From Epiperipatus broadwayi (Eukaryota; Onychophora; Udeonychophora; Euonychophora; Peripatidae): DNA of 64,000 nucleotides. Below, in pieces: positions 1-13,143 of this stretch. How positions within the stretch are numbered: the first letter of the stretch is position 1; the number at the start of each line of letters is the position of its first letter. The notes below the pieces were generated by a model, which was given only the letters and a program-made list of their open reading frames with translations, was not told the origin of the DNA and ran no database searches. The stretch lies in contig JAQFVV010012422.1 of NCBI GenBank assembly GCA_028023455.1, positions 10,082,337 through 10,146,336 of the forward strand. Reading direction: 5' to 3'. A program made the translations under genes and the position numbers.

Positions 1-2416
1 ATGACTAATGTAGAAGTGAATTGAGTGGAGATGGAAGGTTGATAGGGATTATTTGATATTGATATAACTGCATAATAATAGTTGTTTTAAAAATATGAGA
101 ATTGGATAAGATCTAGAGTTGAAATGTCCATTTTTGAGGATATAGTTAGAGTAAAGAGATAGAGAATTAGCTTCAGAAACAATATTAGAATACTTAAAAT
201 ATATATGAAATAGGAAGGGAAAAATAATTTAAAAAGGAGAAGAAGTAGTAAAAACTAGAAGAGTAGAACTAATGTGATTAAGAAAATTTGAAATAAGATT
301 CAAAGCATGAATTCTAAAGAAAATAGAGGGAGGATTCTTAAAAGAGAAATAAAAAAAAAAAAGAAAGAGAGAGAAGAAAAAAAAAAGGAGAGTTTTAAAA
401 GAAGAATAAAAGAATGAAGGAATAATAATTAGTTTTTAAAGAATAGACTTTTAAAAATAAAAAATAAAGAAAAAGAAATTCTGAAAATAAAGAATATGAA
501 AAGAATATAGATAGATGGATAATCTAGATAGAGATTGAAAATGGGAAGTACTTGAATCTATAAAGTTAGACATAATAAAAAGTTATGATAAAGAAGATTT
601 TTAGAAAAATTAAAGAAATTTCAAAAACATAATTAAGGTAAGAGCAATGAAAATCTACTAGAATAAGTAAAAAATAGTAAGTTAGATCAGAAAATAGAGT
701 ATATTTAAATGAGATGATTTATGAAGTAAGATGATAAAATCATATTAATGAAGGTTAGAAGTATTAAAGAAGAGTAGTTCAGAATAAAAGAATCTATAAA
801 ATCATTGAAATAATTAATAGTAGGAATGATTATATAAAAAATACTGAAAACCAAAGTATTTTAAATTAATAATGAAATGATAGGATGTAAATCCTATGAA
901 AAGTTAGTTGGAGAAAGAACTATAGACCAAATTAATAATTTTAAGAAATATTATGTTGATGATAAGAGATTTGGGAGATTTACGAAGATAAAATCAAAAT
1001 CTCAAAGCAAAGTACTTAAAGTTGTTGAGCATAATTATTAAAAATTATAGATATCAGTGGTAATAATTTAAGAATAAACTCAAGAAGTGATATCTAAATG
1101 TATATTGATGATAAAAATATTCATGTACAAGCTGATATTTTAAAGAAATATTATTTGAAGGAATTAGGAACTTAATACCTAATGATGAAGTTATAAATGG
1201 AAAATTTAATTGAATAAAGATTTAAGCAAGATAAAAGTAAGACTTAAATATCCAAAGCATGAGAAATTTATAACAGATTTTCTTGAGAATAATCTTAATA
1301 AAGGAAAGAAGATAGGAAAAGTTAAGGTGAGATTTAAGAAAGGAGAAAGAGAATTAAAGTTTAGATTTAGAGAAGAAGATATTTAATAATTAAGACAGGT
1401 AATTCTTAAAGAAGATGTGTATTTGATAATGTATTATGGCATTATATTATATTAGTATATTTTTTTTTTTTTGTAAAACAAACATAAGATATTTCTATGT
1501 TAGCAACCTTCAAAGTAGGTGAAAATACCTTGATGTTAACCACCAGATGGGAAAAAGACGTATAATGCAAGGAGTTTAATCCTTCATTGAAGTGTGAGTT
1601 ACAATTTAAAAAGTATGTGAATAAAGTTTAATGTAATTTTAAATATGTGTTCACATAAGGAAATAATTTATTATATATGATGAGTTAGCAGAATAGATAA
1701 AGATTTAATTGAAGAAGTTTACAAAATATGTATAATAAGATATTATTTATTGAGTTAATAAATAATAATTTTGGGAGAAATAAATTTTGGTCAGAATGAC
1801 TAAAATAAAATATGGAATTAGCTATTAAAGTACATATGTTTAAGTAAAAGTTGAGTAGTAAAGATATAAAGTATAAAGACTCATATATTTAAAGTATATG
1901 TAAGTAGATCTTATGAAAGATTAATTTATATTATAGTAGTGATCATGAAATTGATCAATCTTAAGGGATCAAGTTAATCTTTAAATGAGAAGTATATAAA
2001 TTTATTAAACAATGATCTATAAAATTGCTAATGAAACTAGCAATAAATTTGGAATAAAACACATAAAGTAGTTTAAAATATAGTATTAACTATAGGAATA
2101 TGTATTTTCAGTAGTTATGTAAAAGGTGTATTTAAAAGAATTTAAATATTTAATGTTTATAGAAATATTAGGGAAATAAAAGTAACCTAGTTAAGAGATG
2201 AGTAAAGAAAAGTGAAACTTATTTTATAAAGTAAAAGAAATCATTGTAGTTTTATTTAAAAGTGTTTTCTAATTGAGATTTAAGATGATATTTCAATGCT
2301 TTATAAAATTTTATGTTAAAGTAATTTACTATAAGATTTAATGATAAGAAAGATGAAGATAATAAATGTGGATTAAAGAAGATGAAGATAGATGTTAAAT
2401 TTAAAATTTTATCCGA
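1..2416 (+). pseudogene. Decayed, cytosine-poor coding-like region, probably internal part of an LTR retroelement
   Basis: C is scarce on the + strand while A and G are common, a skew typical of the sense strand of retroelement genes and unlike most of the window. Reading + strand frames gives coding-like patches split by stops and frameshifts. One open patch at about 867-1034 includes FKKYYVDDKRFGRF. Another at about 1213-1386 includes KVRLKYPKHEKFITDF followed by a Lys/Glu-rich stretch. The product is basic, Lys/Ile/Glu-rich and lacks reverse transcriptase or integrase motifs I recognise, so gag or a non-autonomous element is possible. Its position just before a polypurine tract and an LTR-like repeat supports a retroelement origin. 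The identity is inferred, not proved. Confidence 0.35.
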
Positions 2417-2428
2417 AGGAGGGGAATA
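2414..2428 (+). other. Polypurine tract before LTR-like repeat
   Basis: The purine run GAAGGAGGGGAATA lies directly before TGTGCCC, the first bases of the palindrome's left arm. A purine run abutting a TG start is the usual layout at the junction between the internal region and the 3' LTR of a retrotransposon, where plus-strand DNA synthesis is primed. This is the main reason for reading the arm as an LTR rather than a DNA-transposon inverted repeat. Confidence 0.5.
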
Positions 2429-4800
2429 TGTGCCCTTTTGTATGGGTCACCATTAATTTTTGCTAATCTATTAAAAATTTTAAATTTAAGATATATTTGA
2501 ATATGTGATGTTAATTTTGCTTATGGTAATATTTCAAAAGATTTAATTAAAGCAATCTATGAGTATTTGATATGTAAAATTGTGCTGATATTGAGAGAGA
2601 CATTTTAAATGATGATGATTATAATATATAGTTGGAAAAAATGGCCATAATCAATACTGCATTAATATATTTAATAAATAGGTATTTAAAGCTAAAAGTA
2701 TTTAAAAGACAAGTAAAATTAAATGCATATGTTTATTATTGATAAAATAATATTATAAAAGAATATAAATATTTTAATTATTGTAAGTACTTAAATAAAA
2801 GACTAATATTTGATTTTAATAATATTGGATAATTATTTTAAAATCTATTATAATATCTTATTTATTTTAAAAATATTTATTTTAAAAATGCAATTGTTAG
2901 TTTATTTTTAGACGATGACAAGCGTTTCTTGTGTTATAAAGAACAGATGTTATACACACATGCTGGAAGTTATCTAATAAAGTTGCATAACTATTTTAAA
3001 AATCATGTTATAAAATTTATAAATAATACGTGAGTTATCACGAGATAAAAATAAAGATATTCAATGTAGAATATTAAATCTGATTTTAAAATATTTTTTT
3101 AAAAATATAACGTATAAAAAAAAAAAAGACTTAGTGTATTTTAAATAATCTTATAAAAGTTAAAATTAAAATCAAGTAAAATAATATACTTTTTAAAAGT
3201 GTTTAATAGATTTAAATAAACGATAAGAATTATTTTAAAAATGTAATAATGTAATAAATATTAAATATTAAATAAGTCATTATTTATTTTTAATTTTGTG
3301 TTGTTGGTAAATATGTAAATAAGCCAGCAAAGTTGATTGTTTAATCTACCAATCAAATGGGAAGTTTCTTCCGTATAAAAGCTCAGTTCAATTGTTAGGA
3401 GAGGACTCTGTGATTGAATTTTCAAGTTAATTGTGCTATTCGAAAAATAGCTAAGTAAATTTATAGACGCTCTAAAATCATTTTTAAAAATTACAAGAGT
3501 GTCGTTATAAATAATCTATAAAAGTTTTAAATGATAGATATGCAGTGTTAATTTAATTTTCCCAATCAGCGCTCTAAATTAAGCTCAATTTCAAGCAAAT
3601 GGTCATGGAAACATCATATATAGTGAAAATATATCGAAACTTTACCCTAGAAATATGACAAACGTGGATTAGTTCGAAAATTACAGATGGAGAAAAGTAG
3701 TATTTTGGACAGTATATAATTTTAAAAGCTAATTATAATATTAGAAAATAGATATTTTAGAGAATAAAATACTTTTATGAAGAAAGTATTTTGCAAGCTA
3801 TAAATTTAAAATATATCTTAAGTAAAGATATTAAAAATGAAAGTAGTTTTATAAATACTTGCTGTTAAGTCTTTATGTTTAAAAGACTGAATTTATATTT
3901 TAAAAGCAAATCAATTAAATATAATTAGCTAAAAATCTTAATATAATAAAATTATTATATTGAAATAATTTAAACGCGGTCGTTTATAAATAAAGAACTT
4001 ATTCTTACCTAGATATTTTGATAAGAAATCCAAGTGATATGGACTTAATTTAAAATAATTAAATGATAATTTTTCATAAACTATAACTAATTTAAAATAA
4101 TAACTTTTAATAATATTTTAAGACTATCGATCAGATAAACTATTTTAATTTTATTATTTTTGTTTTGTTTAAAAAGACTTTCTTTCATAACTTTTAAAAA
4201 AATGTGGACCAAAAGAAATGATGTGCTAGTGAATATATCCTAGGATTAAAAAACTTTATAGAATCGATGGAGTCATTAATATAATTTTTTATTTATCTAA
4301 TATAAAAATTAAATAATATTAATCTATTAAAAATAAGATAGGTACATTTCTTAAAATAATAACTAAAGTAATATAATAATTAATTGCATAAGTTTATCTT
4401 ATAATTAATATAAAACGTAATATGTTAAAGAATGATAGAAGTATAAATGTAATTATTTTATGAAGCTGTAATTCCGAAGAATATTGGAAGATGGACTGTA
4501 CATTAAAACATTATTGATGGTAAAAATAATAATAATAATAATTTTGATGTATTTAATATGTTTTCTTTAGATCAACCAAATGATATGTTATTTTGAATGA
4601 TGTATAATATTTTAAAAATACATAACTTATATTGGCAGTAACATTATTTAAATATCATAATTTGATTTATGAATAAATACGATCAACATTAATAAAAGCT
4701 TAGAAATAATTATATATTTTCATAAATATTTTATATTTTATATAAAGTTAGATATTAAAATTATATTTATTATTATAAGTAATTATTTTATTTAAAATTA
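2429..4800 (+). mobile_element. LTR-like unit, left arm of palindrome 1
   Basis: It begins TGTGCCCTTTTGTATGGG and is matched as a reverse complement by 4960-7344, with strong identity over long stretches. Examples are the pair around 3301-3480 and 6300-6480, and the pair around 4480-4600 and 5130-5260. It has no long ORF. A CCAAT box and TATA box lie about 945 bp from the start, which would make an unusually long U3. It is likely the 3' LTR of the decayed element at 1-2428. The inner end near 4800 is approximate because both arms dissolve into AT-rich DNA there. Confidence 0.6.
3349..3388 (+). promoter_or_regulatory. CCAAT/TATA promoter in left arm of palindrome 1
   Basis: CCAATCA (3349-3355) and TATAAAA (3374-3380) are about 20 bp apart and are followed by TCAGTT, which resembles an arthropod-type initiator but lies closer to the TATA box than usual. 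The same block occurs inverted at 6383-6422 and, diverged, at 26192-26223. It points toward the palindrome centre. Confidence 0.5.
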
Positions 4801-4959
4801 GAGAATTTAAGTTATATATTATATTATTATAATTATAATTTTAGTAATATTTTGATTAATTTACTAAATATGATTAAATATTTTGAATATATTAAAACAA
4901 GAACAACCAAACATAACCTACATAAAACTATTACCAATAAAAAAATAATAACTTAACTT
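4801..4959. other. Centre of palindrome 1
   Basis: AT-rich DNA separates the two arms, with mixed TAT/ATT runs near 4810-4850 and a short direct repeat of CTTAA near 4950. It may be the remains of the (AT)n target in which the two units met. No gene is visible. Confidence 0.4.
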
Positions 4960-7341
4960 AACTTAAATAAATATATGAATAAAAATATTTAATACTAACA
5001 TAAATAAACATTTATTTAGAAAGCATATAATTATTTAAGCTTATGTAATGTTGATCTATTTATATCATAAATTCAAATTATCATATTTAAATAATTAAAT
5101 ATAATTTATTTTTAAAATAATCATACATTCATTCAACATAACATAATTCGGTTGATCTAAAGAAAACATATTAAATACATCAAAATTATTATTATTATAA
5201 TTTTTACCATCAATAATGACTAATGTACAGTCCATCTAATATTCTTGGAATTACACTTATAAAATAATATTTACACTACTATCATTCTTTAACATATTAC
5301 GTTTTATATTAATTATAAGATAAACTTATGCAATTAATTATTATATTACTTTAATTATTAATTTTAAGAATGTACCTATCTTATTTTAAATAGATTATAT
5401 TATTTAATTTTTATATTAGATAAATAAACAAAATTCATATTACATACTCCACGTTTTTCTTTTCCACCATAAATTTTTTAATCCTAGGCACATATTCACT
5501 AGAACATTCTGTTTCCGGTCCATCACTTTTTTTTAAAAGTTTATGAAAAAACGAAAACTTTTTTTAAACCAAAACAAAAATTAATAAAATTAAAATAGTT
5601 TATATGATCGATGATTCTTAAAATATTATTTAAAAGTTATTATTCTTAAATTAGTCTATAATTTATGAAAATTATCATTTAATTATTTTAAATTAACTGG
5701 GACGTCCACTATCACTTGATTTCTTAACAAATATCTAGGTAAAATAACTTTTTATTTATAAACGACCTGCGTTTAAATTATTTCAATATAATAATTTTAT
5801 TATATTAAGATTTTTAGCTAATTATATTTCAATTGATTTGCCTTTAAAATCATCAACATTCAGTCTTTTAAACATAAAGACTTAACAAGGCAAATATTTA
5901 TAAAACTACTTTCATTTTTAATATCTTTACTTAAGATATATTTTTAAATTTATAGCTTGCAAAAATACTTTCTTCATAAGAAGTATTTTATTCTTTAAAA
6001 TATCTATTTTCTAATATTCACTATTAATTAGCTTTTAAAATTATATACTGTCCAAAATACTACTTTTCTCCATCTCGTAATTTTCCGAACTAATCCAGCG
6101 TTTGTCATATTTCTAGGGTAAAGTTTCCGATATATTTTCACTATATATGATGTTTCCATGACCATTTGCTTGCAAATTGAGCTTCAATTTAGAGACGGCT
6201 GATTGGGAAAAATTAAATTAACACTGCATATCTATCATTTTAAAACTTTTAGAGATTATTTATAACGACACTCTTGTAATTTTAAAAAATGATTTTAGAG
6301 CGTCTATAAATTTACTTAGCTATTTTTCTAATAGCACAATTAACTTGAAAATTCAATCACGAAGTCCTCTCCTAACAATTGAACTGAGCTTTTATACCGG
6401 AAGAAACTTCCCATTTGATTGGTAGATTAAACAATCAACTTTGCTGGCTTATTTACATATTTACCAACAACACAAAATTAAAAATAAATAATGACTTATT
6501 TAATATTTAATATTTATTACATTATTACATTTTTAAAATAATTCTTATCGTTTATTTAAATCTATTAAACACTTTTAAAAAAAAATATTATTTCACTTGA
6601 TTTTAATTTTAACTTTTATAAGATTATTCAAAATACACTAAGTCTTTTTTATACGTCATATTTTTAAAACAATATTTTAAAATCAGATTTAATATTCTAC
6701 ATTAATTTATCTTTATTTTTATCTCGTGATAACTCACGTATTATTTATAAATTTTACAACATGATTTTTAAAATAGTTATGCAACTTTATTAGACAACTT
6801 CCACGCATGTGTGTATAACATCTGTTCTTTATAACACAAGAAACGCTTGCCGTCGTCTAAAAATAAACTAACAATTGCATTTTTAAAATAAATATTTTTA
6901 AAATAAATAAGATATTATAACAGATTTTAAAATAATTATCCAATATTATTAAAATCAAATATCAATCTTCTATTTAAGTACTTACACTAATTAAAATATT
7001 TATATTCTCTTATAATATTATTTTATCAACAACAAACATATGCATTTAATTTTAACTTGTCATTTTTAAATACTTTAGCTTTAAATATTTATTTATTAAA
7101 TCTATTAATGCAGTATTGATTATAGCCATTTCTCCCAACTATATATTATAATCATCATCTTTTAAAATGTCTCTTTCTATATCAGCACAATTTCACATAT
7201 CAAATACTCATAGATTGCTTTCATTAAATCTTTTGAAATATTACCATAAGCAAAATCAACATCACATATTCAAATATATCTTAAATTTAAAATTTTTAAT
7301 AAATTAGCACAAAAATTAGATGGTGACCCATACAAAAGGGC

Positions 7342-7344
<3 letters not shown>
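4960..7344 (-). mobile_element. LTR-like unit, right arm of palindrome 1
   Basis: It is the reverse complement of 2429-4800. Its 5' end on the minus strand is at 7344, reading TGTGCCC, and it abuts an (AT)n tract. Single-base changes and small indels are scattered along the arm, so it is not a sequencing or assembly mirror of the left arm. No long ORF is conserved between the arms, which fits an LTR rather than a gene. Confidence 0.6.
6383..6422 (-). promoter_or_regulatory. CCAAT/TATA promoter in right arm of palindrome 1
   Basis: On the minus strand CCAATCA is followed about 20 bp later by GGTATAAAAGCTCAGTTC. It mirrors the block at 3349-3388 and also points to the centre, so the two promoters converge. 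Confidence 0.5.

Positions 7345-7380
<36 letters not shown>
7345..7380. repeat. (AT)n microsatellite at outer end of palindrome 1
   Basis: An uninterrupted AT dinucleotide run begins directly after the ...GGGCACA end of the right arm. It is a likely insertion target, as at the other LTR borders in this window. Confidence 0.9.
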
Positions 7381-7384
<4 letters not shown>

Positions 7385-8948
7385 ATATTTTAAATAATTG
7401 CAATCTTAATGACTGTATAATATTAAAAGATGGTAAGTGGGGTAGGCTTAGGTGAGACACAAGGAAAACACTATTATGTTACAATAGCCATAAGAATCAG
7501 GTTCAAGCATTCTACCAGTGACTTTTTACATTAGGTTATGGAGGTATTAGAATCACAATGAATATTATACAAGAGAAGAAAATTATTTTAAACCAAGTTA
7601 TACTGTTATGAATAAACTAATCAACAATTCATTATTATGAGCATTGGTTGCATAAGATGGAGTGGATAGTTGTAGGGAACTTGAAAGTCTGAGTCCAAAT
7701 CCCTTCTAATTACATTAAGATTAGTATAGATAATATACTTGTATTTAAAAAAATTATGTTTTGTTATTCTCTTCAATCTTTATCACAACATTTTTTTTCT
7801 TGTGATCAATGGCATTATTGAAATCAAGATTATTAAAAAATGTACATATATAAAATACTTTTTAAAACTGTATTAAGTTGGAGAAAGGATGAGAAAACTA
7901 CTATTTTTATCCAAAGGAAGATATGATTTATCTGAAATAAAATTATTAGTTTAGTAAGAAATAACTGTAAAAAAGTTAAAATTATAAATCAAAGGCTTTT
8001 TCAGAATTCCTTCATAGAGAAATAATGAAGGCAATACTCACTACACTTGCCAATTACTGGATAATAAAGGTTTCAACAGTTTTCTGTTTTTATTTTACCC
8101 TCAAAATAGAAGTAGCAGATACTCATATCTTGCCCAATATCTTTATGACTAACTGTATTATAAAAAAAAAATACATCTATTAATAAATTTTTAATTTAGT
8201 CAATCTATATTGGAACATAGGCCAGAGACATGGTAGATAGATGTACTGCAGCTCTTCTGACTTAATATTAGTATTAATAATTATATATTTAGAAGTACTA
8301 TTATAAGGTCTATTATTGTGTTACAAGTATTATTAAAATAATGACAATTATTTTAAATGTATTCAAAGTTAGTGATTTGCTTTAATGAATTTATATTGAT
8401 CAGAATGTAATTTATATTTCCTAGAGGAGGAACAAAAATATGTATAATGGAATTTATAAAAAAGTAAGATATAAAATTATACACTTCACTAAGAAAGGAA
8501 GGAATATTAAACGAATGTTTGTGTGTAGATACAAATGTAAATGTGAGTGCTTTGTATCTATGTAGGTGCATATGTAAAGAGTATTTTTCTGTAAGTATAT
8601 ACAAATGTGCATGTAGATAAGAGGATGTGTATGCATATATGTGGTACACACAGACAATAATATATGTTCATGTTTATTAATGCAAGATAATAGTGTTTCT
8701 TTGTCTTTTCTTGATTTAAAAACGATATTTTATCAGTATTATTTTTTTTACAGATGTGTTTTTTTCATGATCTTTTTAAGTAAAAAGTTATTTGACTTTT
8801 ATGTATACAGACGCAGTTCTTCTATCTTATATGCTTTTACATTTTTAAAATTTTTGCTAAAAATAACTTAATTTTTATAAGTTCATTTTTTGTATCTTTT
8901 GGTCGCAAAATAACTAATCTAATTTAAGAGTGACATTTTTTTTAAAAG
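7381..8948. other. AT-rich DNA before the first laminin exon
   Basis: Probably intron. No coding exon is recognised. A stretch near 7680-7710 carries GAGTCCAAATCCC, which resembles a tRNA B box, but I see no convincing A box, so I do not call a SINE. The segment just before the exon is T-rich, as expected of a polypyrimidine tract. Confidence 0.5.
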
Positions 8949-9080
8949 CTTGTGAATGTAATGCTAAAGGATCGATCACAAAGTCATGTCATAAGGGAAG
9001 CTGTGTATGTAGACTTCATGTTGTTGGAACCAAATGTGATCACTGCGCTTTATATTATTGGGATTTTCCTTACTGTAAAC
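8949..9080 (+). CDS. Laminin-like gene, exon with a full laminin EGF-like (LE) repeat
   Basis: The exon is 132 bp, flanked by AAAG at the acceptor and GTAAGT at the donor. It begins and ends in phase 1, the usual phase of LE exons. It encodes 43 full codons starting CECNAKG and ending WDFPYCK. The eight cysteines (codons 1, 3, 13, 18, 20, 29, 32, 42) fit the LE spacing C-x-C ... C-x-C ... C-x2-C ... C. LE repeats form the rod of laminin short arms in basement membranes. The C4-C5 pair (GSCVC) replaces the more common GQC.C form, and the C3-C4 loop is short. The last base joins the next exon as a Pro codon. Agrin or perlecan-type LE repeats were considered, but the later coil exon favours laminin. 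Confidence 0.75.
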
Positions 9081-11529
9081 GTAAGTTAACAAATTTCACT
9101 TTTATAAATTTATATCACTAAAATTTTATTTATATATTATAAACGCAATACATAATAAATTAATGTTTGATTGAATCTAATAAAACCGAACATTAGGTGA
9201 GCAAAAATAATAAATATTTATATTTTTTTAGTATGGCTATTATTCATTCAAATAAAAATGGTTACAATACTCTTAACTAAACATCTTTGATGATCATGAT
9301 GATAATTTATAACCGAGCATTAACGGTTAATTAAGTACAATTACTCTGAAAAATACTTTTAAATTGTTCTTCAAGTTTCAAAAAATTAGGAAACTTCAAA
9401 GCACCAAACCTTCTAAGTAGAAAGTTTAGTTTTGGAAAATTTAGTAATGGCTGATCATTATCATTTATAAATGAATACCGTTATCCCGTATGTCCCCCAG
9501 TGGATTGCATGTTGTTGATATTAATAGCATTATGGATGTTAATAGCATTACGTTGGGGTGAGTTTGATAAGCAAAAAAACTGAATTGATGAATAAAAAAA
9601 ATAAGTTAACAATTTATTGACAATAGATGTATAAAATTCTTGCTTATATACTTGCAACTATTAGTAAGTATAATGTACAAAATAGTAAAGATAATAAAAA
9701 TAACAATTGAGATATTTTAATCTTACAGCCTTAAAATAATTATATTAATAAGATCTTACCAAGTATAAAATTTGAAACTAAGTTTTTTTACAGATATTGT
9801 TCTTTTGTGAATAAGTTCTAATTAGTTCATCTAGGACAATAGTTATCCTTCATGTACACTGGTGATCTTAGATAGGATATTTTGTAAATCTGAATAGCGT
9901 TTATGGCACAGACCACTTTTTTCCTCACAGCATGATTAAAGTGATGACTGGTATTAGTAAATTTCAGTGTTAATGTGGATCTGATTGCATTGGTGTCTTG
10001 ATGGGTGTGATTCTTGCCTCACATACTATATGGTCTTCTGCTACCAATGTCACAATTGCTGTGCTGGATCTTATGATTAAAAAATATGTTTTAACTTAGT
10101 GACTTTCATTCTCTTTATGATATCACTTCAGCATAGCTTTTTGAGAATTAAGGCTTATAATAGACTAGAGTTGACAACCCTAGTTGTTCATTTCTGACCC
10201 ACATATATCATGGTGCTCAATGGATATTTTCTAAACAACTATTTTGTTTTACCTGAAAACATCTTACTAATGATAGAGATAAACATTCCTTTCACAATAT
10301 GTTGAAACAAATAATTTTGAATATACTTTTTAATTATATTATTTTTATAACTACTGAATAGGAAGAAAAAAAATCATTACCAATTTTCAAAAATTGATAA
10401 CTTTCTTAATTTCAATAACCCCAAATTTTCAATAACATATTTAGATTTCCCATTCAATTTACCATAAGAATGGGAAAATTATTTATTTAAATCCCCATTT
10501 AGAAGGAAAATCAGAAAGGATTCTAAATATTTTGTATTCTTATAAATTATACAATTCAAATTCTTGTGCACCTCAAAACTACTTTCTTTCTTTACATAGT
10601 AGAGTTTATCATTTTACTGTTTTTCACTTACTATGAAATATATTTTATTTATAAAAATATTTAATAGTATGATTAAAATATATAAACTAATTTCCTTTTA
10701 TTTTTTTAAACCATTATATATAAGTGATGTGTATGTTATATGTAGTACATGAACTCATACAAACATGGAAATTTATATATTTATTTCTCAATTTATAATT
10801 TTTTATTTATTTATTAATAAGCATTTTGTTTTGATCATGCAGCTTTGTAATGTAATTAATTAAAGCTATTATCAGATTTGTTCTGTTACAGTTATAAATA
10901 GTAAGATGAACAGTTTACATAAAATAAATATAACTTTAAAAACTGTTAATATCTAAATGTGGATACTATTACTCAATATGTGTACAGCTGAGTATTGATA
11001 TAATTTCACAAACATGATTGCTATGATTGATTATCAAATAGATTAGTTTTCAAATTACCGACTTGTTATTTTCTAAAATATATAACAGATGAAAAATGAA
11101 GTTTTTTGTTAGCATGATTAGATTTCTATTTTGTTAATATTATGCATTGTAATTATATAACTTCTGAATAAAAACTGAGACTCTAAAATAAATTATGTTA
11201 AATGGGTGGCAGTAAGAACACAGATATTTATGCATATATGTAATCTATTTAATGATAATGTAGTAAAATAAATATCTATTGTATCTATTTGTTATGAAAT
11301 GTATGCAGGAGTTTGCTTTAGTTTCAAATAATTCGTATTTGTAAATGTATTCAATTTTATTTTTGTAAGAATATTTCAATTCGTTCAATAATTATGTTTA
11401 GCCTTTTTTATTTTTTGAAAGACTATAATAAAACATCAATTATTTAATAAAAAAAGAATTGGACTGATTATTTATAATGGATAAGTTAAATATATAATAT
11501 TGATCAATAATCTTTATTGTTTTTTTTAG
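9081..11529 (+). other. Intron between the two LE exons
   Basis: 2449 bp with GTAAGT at the start and a T-rich acceptor ending in TTTTTTTAG. It holds AT-rich DNA. A slightly GC-richer stretch at about 9830-10250 matches nothing I recognise. No ORF of note. Confidence 0.7.
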
Positions 11530-11652
11530 CTTGTGATTGTGTAATAACATCATCTGTATCTCAGCAATGTGATGAGATAACTGGAAAATGCACATGTCGA
11601 CCAGGTTACAAAGGAAATCATTGTGAACAATGTGACAATGGAGATTTTCCTG
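11530..11652 (+). CDS. Laminin-like gene, exon with the last LE repeat
   Basis: 123 bp, phase 1 to phase 1, acceptor TTTTTTTAG and donor GTAATA. It encodes PCDCVITSSVSQQCDE, then ITGKCTCRPGYKGNHCEQ, then CDNGDFP. Seven of the eight LE cysteines are present, and the eighth comes from the start of the next exon (EC). The TGKCTCRPGY block is a textbook LE core. The preceding exon ends in PYCK, so the two repeats join as two adjacent LE modules with no gap. As the last LE before the coil, it marks the end of the short arm. Confidence 0.8.
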
Positions 11653-13143
11653 GTAATATATTCAACTTATGATTTAAATAACATGTAAAATATATATGCA
11701 AATTTATTTTTTAAATATTATGCTGAATTAATTCTTTGATTAATATTTTTTATTTTTGGCACAGAATTGCCATTAGGGTTTGGGTGTTAATCATTTGCTT
11801 ATTGTATGATATTATTTAGTGATCCAAACTAGAATTTTAGGATAAAGTTTTTAAAGGTAAAAGTCAATCATGGGTTCAGTATTTGTAGTATTATGAAAAA
11901 TCTCTCATTAGTTGCAAAGATCTCATAAATTTAAACACTGCATTTTTTCTCTTTACTTTTAGTGCAATAGTTCTCTGATCAATCTAGATTAATCTGAGAT
12001 CACTACTCTCTAGATAATAATTAGATATCCATTTTTACATGAATACTAGATAGAAATTCATATGGGCTGACTACCTAAAAAAAATTTTAAGCTTGCTCCT
12101 GATTTTGAAAAAAGTCCAAGATTTATTTGAGCCAGACTCAAGTCCCAGATTATAAGTATAGCCAATGTATGTGCGAATTACTTAACCATACAATATTTTA
12201 TTAATTAAAAATGTAGCATTATTTTGTTTAGCTTTGTGCTATAACTTATTAATTTATGTATATGTTTGCATTTTTTAAATCTCCTTGCCTTTACAACCAC
12301 ATGTATTTTCTCTCATCTACCTATATATGTGTGCAACAGTGTGAAAATCATAAATAATAAATTACTAAACTGCACACAACTAAACATTATATATATATAT
12401 GAGTATAAATTGGTGGATACATTTGAAGTTGTATTCATCCACCATTTCATATAAGTAAAAAAATAAAAAGTCTTCAAATAGCTCATTGCAAGGGCAAAAC
12501 CTTCTTTGTCTTTCTTTTACAATAGATCAATAAAAAATAAGGCATTGTTGTATGCTTAACAATTACCAGGTGATAAGATTTGGATGTTTTCTTTTATTGT
12601 TTTATCATTTAGCTACTTATTTACTGGCCAATATTATATGATCAGCTGTGTTGACTGTTACTAATTAACTAAAAAAATTATCTAATTTTAATTAAAAACA
12701 AAGTGGATTTTTATTTTATTCAGTTCAAAATCAAAAAAAAAAATTGTGTGGAAGTAGTACATAGATATGCTAATCTATGAGTATTATATATATATCCACT
12801 CAATCATTAAACTATGAAACCATTGCTATCTTACTCTTTATGCATTTCATCTTCAATTGTTCTACATGAATATGTTTTAGTACTTCACATTTTAATATCA
12901 AAACAAAACTTGAAAATAAACACATTTTTAAAATTTAACTACAGTATTTTGTAGTTTCTTTAATAAGTGATTGCAAATTTCCATCTTATAAATATAAATT
13001 TTATTCATAAATTATAAGATTCTAGTCAGTTGTTAAAATAAGATGTGAATCCATAAGATATTTACACCTAACCAGGATTTTGTTTTTTACAATTATAATT
13101 TGTATTTCATATATTAAATTTTTTTTCATTAATATATATATAT
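11653..13143 (+). other. First part of the 31.4-kb laminin intron
   Basis: AT-rich. At 12080-12150 there is GACTCAAGTCCCAG, similar to a tRNA B box, without a clear A box. The stretch ends in a short (TA)n tract at about 13132-13143 that borders the LTR at 13144. No gene is seen. Confidence 0.6.

Noticed and set aside
2429-7344. Palindromes as assembly or chimeric-read artefacts
   Set aside because: Arms differ by many substitutions and small indels, and the three palindromes show very different divergence. An artefact would give near-identical arms.
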